Shown: in pieces, positions 57,488-64,000 of the stretch
Layout of the letters: each line of letters opens with the position of its first letter
Numbering within the stretch: position 1 is the first letter of the stretch
DNA from: Sequoia sempervirens
Taxonomy: Eukaryota; Streptophyta; Pinopsida; Cupressales; Cupressaceae
NCBI GenBank assembly: GCA_007258455.2
Contig: VDFB02047230.1
Coordinates: 156,519,930-156,583,929, forward strand
Length of the DNA stretch: 64,000 bases
Direction of reading: 5' to 3'
Position numbers and translations under genes: made by a program
The notes under the pieces: model-generated
Seen by the model: only the letters and a program-made list of their open reading frames with translations
Told to the model about the DNA's origin: nothing
Database searches by the model: none

Positions 57488-60400
57488 CACTTGATCACGA
57501 TCATGGTTTATTTGTGTCTATCATTATTATAAAAGTGGGGCACCCTAGGGCAAATGATATTGATTATCACGGCCCGAAGAATGTGGTTTTGCGCTGATTA
57601 ACATGGAGTTGTGAATATCGAAGATGAAGTTAATGATCCTATGGAAGAAGATGATCATGTGCCTGAAAACACAATTGAAGATGATGGTACAAATACATTG
57701 ATCCATGACACATTTAGTGGCAGAGCTGATCATGATGATCAAGATGACTTTGATGATGTTCATGATTTACTTGCACTTGAGAAGGCATACAAGCCCCTTT
57801 ATGAAGGCTCCCAAACAACTCTTCTCTCTGTTGTATTGTTGTTGTTGAACTTGAAGGTTATGAATGGTTTATCAAACATAGCAATCTCACAGATGTTAAG
57901 GTATGCCATATATGCCATTTTTTTCATCTATTTTAATTTTTGTTAATTCATCACTAGTAAATAAAGGATGAAATATGTACCATTAATATTCTTTATATTA
58001 ACAAATTATTTTTTGTTGTAGATTGATTGGTGAATTTTTGTTACCACCATCAAATATTTTACCTCGTTCATACCGAGATTTATCTGGCATTATGAAAGGT
58101 ATCAGAATGGAGTATCAAGCAATAGATGCATGTCCCAATGATCATATTATATATCATAAAAACCAAAAATTTGCAATAGAATGCCCGAAATGTCATATCA
58201 GTAGATATCGAATAGATCAACTAACAAAAAAGGTGCCTCATAAGGTTCTTCATTATATTCCCATTATTCCATGTACGCAACGATTATTTAGGTGCGAAAG
58301 CTTAGTGCAATTTATGGATTACTATGCATTGAATAGAAGTGGAGATGAAATTCTTTGAATGCCTGCAGATGGTTCTGCATTTCAGGACATGGAAGAAAAA
58401 TGGCCACACTTTAAAGAAGAACCTCGTAATATTAGGCTTTCATTGGGAGCGAATGGTGTCAATCCATTTAGAGAGTTGAGATCTATTTACTCGGTGTGGC
58501 CTATTTTTTTTATCAACAATAACATTCCTCCATGGATGTCAATAAAGAGAGAGCACATAATGTTGTCAATGATTGTTCTAGGTATTTGTTTAAATCAAAT
58601 TTCTTTAACGTAGTAGCATCTCATTTGTCTTATTTGTTGCATCATGACTTATATTTTTTTCATTCAATAGTCATGTACATTAATTTATATATATTGCAGT
58701 AAAATGGTTATAATAATTATGTAATGTTTATGTTCATTCAACTAGGTAAGTACCAAGTTAAAGATATGAAAGTATATATTGAGCCTCTTATTGATGAGTT
58801 ACTAAAGTTATGGAATGGTGTCACTATGTATGACGTCTCTAGACCAATTGGACAAATACAATTTCAATTCCATGCAATGCTTGTATGGACAATTCATGAT
58901 GCCCCAGGGCTAGCACATTTGTGTGGTATGTTATAACGTTCGACTGCACTTTAACAATATTTAATTTTATGAAGTAGATATCATGCATGTTTTTAAAATA
59001 ATCTATTCATTATATATAATTATAAAAATTGACATATTTATTCCAATTATATATAATCTTGCAAGTCTTCAAACAAAGGGAAAATTTACATGTCCAATTT
59101 GTGGTCCAAAGATGAAATCTTGTCATTCAACAAGTTTAGGAAAGCAGGTGTTTGATGAGTATAGACACTTCCTCCATAGAAATCATAAGTATCGAACTAC
59201 TGAAAAATATCTTTTCAATGGGAAAGAAGAGACTACATCAAAACCACGAAGAATAAAACCTCACCTATGGAAGTTGGAATATAATAGAATTAATCATCAA
59301 GGTTATACATCAGATCAAATTGTTTATCTATCATATATGATATGTTTTGAATTTATATTTTTATATTGTGTTGTGTTTACTCATGTTGTAATTGGCAATG
59401 ATTGTTGTTGTTAATTTGTTTAACTTATATGCTTCATGAAGGTCGTCAAGGCATTAATGGTTGGCTTCCACAAGGACTGAAAAGTTATCCTAGATAATTT
59501 AGTAGGTTGCCCTACTATGAGCAGCTTCAAATTGTGCATTTGTTTGATACAATGCATATCAGAAAGAATATAACAAAACGTTATGGAAAATATTGGATGG
59601 AAGGCATGACAAAGAAAAAATTGTCAAAATTTGTAGTGACATTTAAGAAGCCAATCATGCAATGAAAAATGTCATTGAATTAAATAGTGATGGAGACCAA
59701 ATTAATATATGTTCCCTTCCTATTATTAATAGAGCAACAAAGCAATGCTATAAAATAAGTCATATGAAAAATTTGATTTCCCACATGATTTGCTGCAAAC
59801 ATAAACAATATAATAACAAAGAAAGGTGAATTTGGGTCAGGGATGAAAACACATGATTGACATACCTTCATTAAGGTAATTATTCTGGTATATTATAGAC
59901 ACTTATATAATGCATGTACTTTTCAGTGTATTATGTTTACTACTTTTGGAAAAATAATGAAAAGATCATTTTATAATTGTTGCAGTACGTTCTACCTCTA
60001 TCTCTCCCAGACAACTTTGACAACAATATCAAGCAAGTTATATATAATCTTGGAAAATACATGAGGTAAGTAGCAATATTTGTTCAATTCGTTGTATACA
60101 TCTTATAATTTCCATTCGTTTTACTTGTTATGTAATATACTGTATATTTTTGTTAAATCTCGTTAATATATTTACGCCTTGAATCACTTATAGATGGCTA
60201 TCATCTAAAGAAATCCATAAAGAAGATATAAATTATTGGAAGAGAAAAATTCCTCTTCTAATGTGTGAAATGAAAAAGTGTCTACCTTCGACATTTTTCA
60301 ATGCACAAGAACACTACCTCATACATCAAGTTGAGGAGATTGAATTGTGTGGACCTGTACACACAAGGTCAATGTGGATGGTTGAGAGGAACTTGAAATT

Positions 60401-60679
60401 CTTGAAGGCTTTGGTTAGACAAAGAGAACTTCCTAAGGGTTCTATGGTGGAGGGATATATGGTATACCAGACCATGGTGTACATTAGTGAATATCTTCTT
60501 AAGTTTGCAACAAATATCCATGTAGATCGCATTTGGGATCCCAACACCATTAACAAATTCGAAGGGGAGTACCTGATGGGGAAAGATAGATTGAGGAAAG
60601 TGAAAGGTAATTATAAGATGGTCATGGAGATTAATTGGAATACATTTTACATATGGGTATGTCCAAGATCATCATAGAA

Positions 60680-61570
60680 AAAGCAAGCCCTTAAGTGGCA
60701 AAAAATTTAGAAAAATCAAAGTTAGGCAACTTGACGTAAAAATTTGAATAAGTTATCTATATTATTTCAAAAATAAGTAAGAATAGAATCTATATAAAAT
60801 TGAATGTATTTTCTAAACTACTAGGTTTGTTTTAAGAAAAAAAATCTATTTGGTAAAAAATTGAAATTTCAATGTAGTAGTACTTAAATTTTAGGGAAAA
60901 AATACGTAGGTGTCTGTCTGACTGCCCTAACGACAATAAAATGATAATATTTTTTTATAATATTTTAGATATAAGTAGAGAACTTATGTCTCCATGTGAT
61001 ACATATTTTTTTGTAATTTTTTTCCATGTAAATAATTAATTATAAATTTTTTATTACAAATTTAAAAAAATATAAAAACTTGTATGTCTGGCCACCTTAA
61101 CTTGATCAAAACTTCATGAAATTCAATTTTTCTTCTTTTAATCCTATAGTATACGAAGCATAGAATGTGAAGCATGCTTTGGATTCAAAAAATGTGATAC
61201 CATTTGAAAGCTATACATGTTTTTCAATCATCCTATCAATCAGGACTTGAGTCATAATTCAAATAGAGAATGAATAGTAATTACTTATTAAATTCAAAGT
61301 AAAGCATAATTTATATTGGTAGAAAGCTAAGAATATCCTTTAAAAACCCTTTTCGTTTCATCAATTTTGGGTAAAAAAAAAGTCGTCAGCCACATGTACC
61401 CATCATATTGCCACTTTTTGGCCCATCATTATCCTGCACATACCCATATGGTTTTTATGTATATTGTACTTATTTAAATTTTAATCTTCAATATACATCA
61501 ATTATAAATTAAGGTCGTATACTATGGTATTTAACTAACTATACGTCGTTTGTGAATTTCAAATTTTTTT
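60680..61570. other. Stretch inside the CACTA gene without coding sequence
   Basis: A/T-rich and without open frames. It separates the 60194-60677 exon from an exon starting near 61585 (EWDVLHLYVTYNLDWMMVW). It could be a long intron or a small insertion; no repeats were seen at its edges. Confidence 0.4.
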
Positions 61571-62261
61571 GATACAATTGGTCGAGAGTGGGATGTACTA
61601 CATTTGTACGTCACATACAATCTTGATTGGATGATGGTATGGATTGAATGATGTCAACAATTTGGTTGTGCGTTAACATGGGAAGGTGTGGCTTCATTGA
61701 TTAAAGAAGCTCATTTTAATGGAGATTCCAATGTTACACAAAGGGAAATTGATTTAGCATATGGTTTAAGAGATAAACAAGTACGTATAAATATATTAAT
61801 CACCCATATTATTTAATTATTTTCAATTATATTGATGTATATATATGTTGAGATTGTTTTCTTTGCATACATTCGCCAAGAATAAATATGTTTATCAACT
61901 GATGATATTGCAATAATTTTTACATGTTTGACATATTGCAGGTGAAACACCATAAGGATATGTGGTGCAATGGTCGTAAATTTTGAATCAAAATATTGGA
62001 TGACATGAAGAAAACTTGTGATTATGGTATAACTGCAGTCTTTCAGGTGACTAATGTTTCATCTAGAAGCGACATACATCCAGAAGTCTCAAAAAATTGA
62101 TACTATGGGATTTTGGATGATATATTTGAGTGTGACCTTATGTTCTTCAGATTAATTATGTTCGTCGTCCTATGGTACAGGCTACGATTGAATAAAAATG
62201 ATCCTGAGAGAACTCTTATTGAACATGATAATGTAGACATGATCCAATAGGAAGGCTGGTA

Positions 62262-62543
62262 AAGTATAATGTGGTGGAAGAAGAAGATACCGAAGAACTA
62301 GAAGATGATGCAGATGATGATCAAGATCAATAGTTAGTTGATGATGTCTCTGACGAAGATGTCAAAGAGGAGGAACTAGATCATGATGATGTAGGAGTTA
62401 ATTTTCATGAAGATGATATCCATGTGGATGATGACGTTATCGAAACTGATATCGATGACGACGATGATGATATGACCAATCCTTACAATGTCGAATCTGG
62501 ATCGGATGATATAGAAAAAGATTTGGATGAAGAAGAAGATTAA
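62262..62543 (+). other. Acidic C-terminal tail of the CACTA transposase
   Basis: The frame is dominated by D and E (EEEDTEELEDDADDDQDQ, one TAG, LVDDVSDEDVKEEELDHDD and so on to EEED, stop at 62541-62543). Such tails occur at the end of several plant CACTA transposases. Low complexity makes it weak evidence alone, but position and frame fit. Confidence 0.6.
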
Positions 62544-64000
62544 TGACAATGAAATATATGAGTTATGCGATTATATTATCTATTTGATATTAATTTCTTG
62601 ATAGAATTATATTTGACTTATGTGGTTACATAATTAATTCATGATTTTTTTAATTTTTATGCCATTACATAATTAATTTAATGATGTAATTTTTAATGTT
62701 TGAAAGGTCAAAAAATTAAAATATTTCAATAGTGATGTTAACAACCTTGAAATTAGTGTGTTTTATGTTTCATGTGATCATAAAAGATTAAAATTTTAGT
62801 TGTAGAGGTGGTTGTTCAATGGTTGACCTGTAAAGGCCTTTAAAAGACATAAAATGATCATTGTAATGGTTGTTGATGGTTGAGGATTTAAAATACAAGC
62901 TTTTGACATTCGAAAATCTATTTTTTCTTCAAAATTTCTATATTTTTCCTGTTATGCAGCACTGTATGGTCACATGCAGCCATATTTTGTGTGAAATCAA
63001 TTCCAGGTCATGAATATATGTGTTAGCTTTGATTTGAATTTGATTTGAGGGCTTAAGGCATTGATTTGAGTTAGAAAGCTTAATTTCTTTGCATATAGCT
63101 CGATTACCCTATTTTTGAGGGTTTTGTAGTCCAAACATGATATAAAGGGGCTCTTACACTTTTTAGGATTACTATAGCTTGTGTAAGAGGCCCCATAGAT
63201 ACTGTTGTAATTGTAGGATGCACAAATAGGGTGTAGGATGAGAAATAAAGAAGGTATATCTGCTATCTTCAAGAGTTTTGTGAAGAAAAACATGTGAAAT
63301 GAGAGGTACTTTCTAGCTCGATGCTTGTTTGCTCCTTCATTTTATATAAGAAGGATTTCAAGGCAAGAAGTATGGGTTAGCAAGTTAGATTTTTTGGTCA
63401 AGTCTAGATAGATTTGTAGAGAAAATTGTAAAGTTCAATGGTTTGAAGGAAAATGCAATTTAGGTTTTGAGTCATTCTGTAGTAGGTTTTGAATTCATGG
63501 AGATTTGATGTTTTATGATAGTACTGGCATTTGAATTGAAATGGTTACTTGAAGCTCATGTCTCTCATTGTACATGCATATCTTAGTTTTGGATTGGGTA
63601 ATCAAGGGTTGTCGTTCATCTCACTCTTGTGGTGTGTATGATTTATGTTTTGGCTTTAATTCAAGGAATTAATTAAAATGCTTGAATGGGATTGTAGGTG
63701 GATATGTTTGTATAAGGATTTGATAAGTATCATTTGGTTAGAATACATGTTGATGAAATTGTATAGCAATGTTCTCAAGGATCTTATATGTTATGTGTTA
63801 AATTTGTCATAAACCCTTAGATGTTTATGAATTTGACTCCCTCAATGGATATATGGCACTAATGTAAGTTGTACTAATTTGTATGGTTCAGTATTTTGTT
63901 TTTCTTTACCTAGCGCTTGCTACAAATTGCAAATCAATGACTATTTTACATTGTGGAATGTGTTGTAGTTATCTCATGTTCAAATAGTTGATATACACTG
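62544..64000. other. A/T-rich DNA with nothing recognised
   Basis: No domain, LTR or RNA gene was recognised on either strand. The minus-strand frame at 62997-63293 (98 codons) resembles no family I know. The 3' end of the CACTA element should lie here, but no TAGTG end with sub-terminal repeats could be identified. Confidence 0.45.

Larger units (their letters stand above)
57203..62543 (+). pseudogene. CACTA (En/Spm) TNP2-type transposase gene, intron-bearing and decayed
   Basis: Pieces in family order: an N-terminal zinc-binding block (GKCYCPCNNKG, 57275-57310); an acidic stretch and KAYKPLYEGSQ (57611-57900); ACPNDHIIYHKN, CPKCHISRYR and KVPHKVLHYIPIIPCTQRLF (58022-58358); NIRLSLGANGVNPF and VWPIFFINNNIPPWMSIK (58359-58581); VYIEPLIDELLKLWNGV and FHAMLVWTIHDAPG (58746-58925); TKGKFTCPICG (59070-59300); YYEQLQIVHLFDTMHIRKNI (59510-59575); and HYLIHQVEEIELCGPVHTRS (60194-60677). 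GT..AG introns fit at 57901-58021, 58582-58745 and 61781-61941. A later exon (about 61942-62200) gives DYGITAVFQVTN, as in the C-terminal DUF4216-type region. The gene ends in a D/E-rich tail at 62543. In-frame stops (for example 58356-58358) make it inactive. Terminal inverted repeats were not found. Confidence 0.85.

Noticed and set aside
62997..63293. Open frame of 98 codons on the minus strand
   Set aside because: No similarity to a known family and no sign of splicing or regulatory context. Not reported as a gene.

Overview
The window looks like nuclear DNA of a seed plant with a very large, transposon-dominated genome. It is strongly A/T-rich, carries a single convincing host gene in 64 kb, has plant-type introns, and is filled with old, mutated LTR retrotransposons nested inside each other plus an intron-bearing CACTA-type transposase. 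The low gene density and advanced decay of the elements suggest a gymnosperm, but the sequence does not prove that.

Layout. (1) 1-3400: A/T-rich intergenic DNA with one 218-bp tandem duplication. (2) 3400-6900: a CpG-rich island ending in an apparently intact three-exon TPD1-like gene (6028-6808, +), a small secreted cysteine-rich protein with all six family cysteines. (3) 7100-9550: A/T-rich DNA with short tandem repeats. (4) 9552-13532: an internally deleted Copia element on the minus strand, inserted into one copy of a tandem duplication whose other copy preserves the empty site. (5) 13780-17950: decayed DNA with a Ty3-type gag relic. (6) 17956-53645: one minus-strand Copia element (A) blown apart by later insertions. 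(7) 53646-57200: non-coding DNA with small repeats and a possible orphan CACTA terminus. (8) 57203-62543: a decayed CACTA (En/Spm, TNP2-type) transposase gene on the plus strand. (9) 62544-64000: nothing recognised.

The nest is the centre of the window. Element A received two related minus-strand elements: B (21869-32601, in the region between RT and RNase H) and C (35217-53350, in the gag zinc knuckle). B carries in its leader an inverted solo LTR (F) of a related family. C carries a foreign solo LTR (G) in its gag gene and, in its right LTR, a plus-strand gag-only element with 2.6-kb LTRs (D, 44455-53119). Target-site duplications and restored reading frames were read directly for B, C, D, F and G, which gives a relative order: A, then B and C, then F, G and D inside them.

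B and C are the most interesting elements. They encode only a gag/protease-like polyprotein that ends at the same place in both copies, with no reverse transcriptase or integrase. The protease-like domain has lost the catalytic D-T/S-G triad in both copies. Their LTRs and their leaders carry a repeated near-perfect hairpin (arms like GACCCATTCGCC/GGCGAATGGGTC) whose sequence drifts while its pairing is kept, which makes it a candidate RNA packaging or dimerisation signal for a non-autonomous retrotransposon family.
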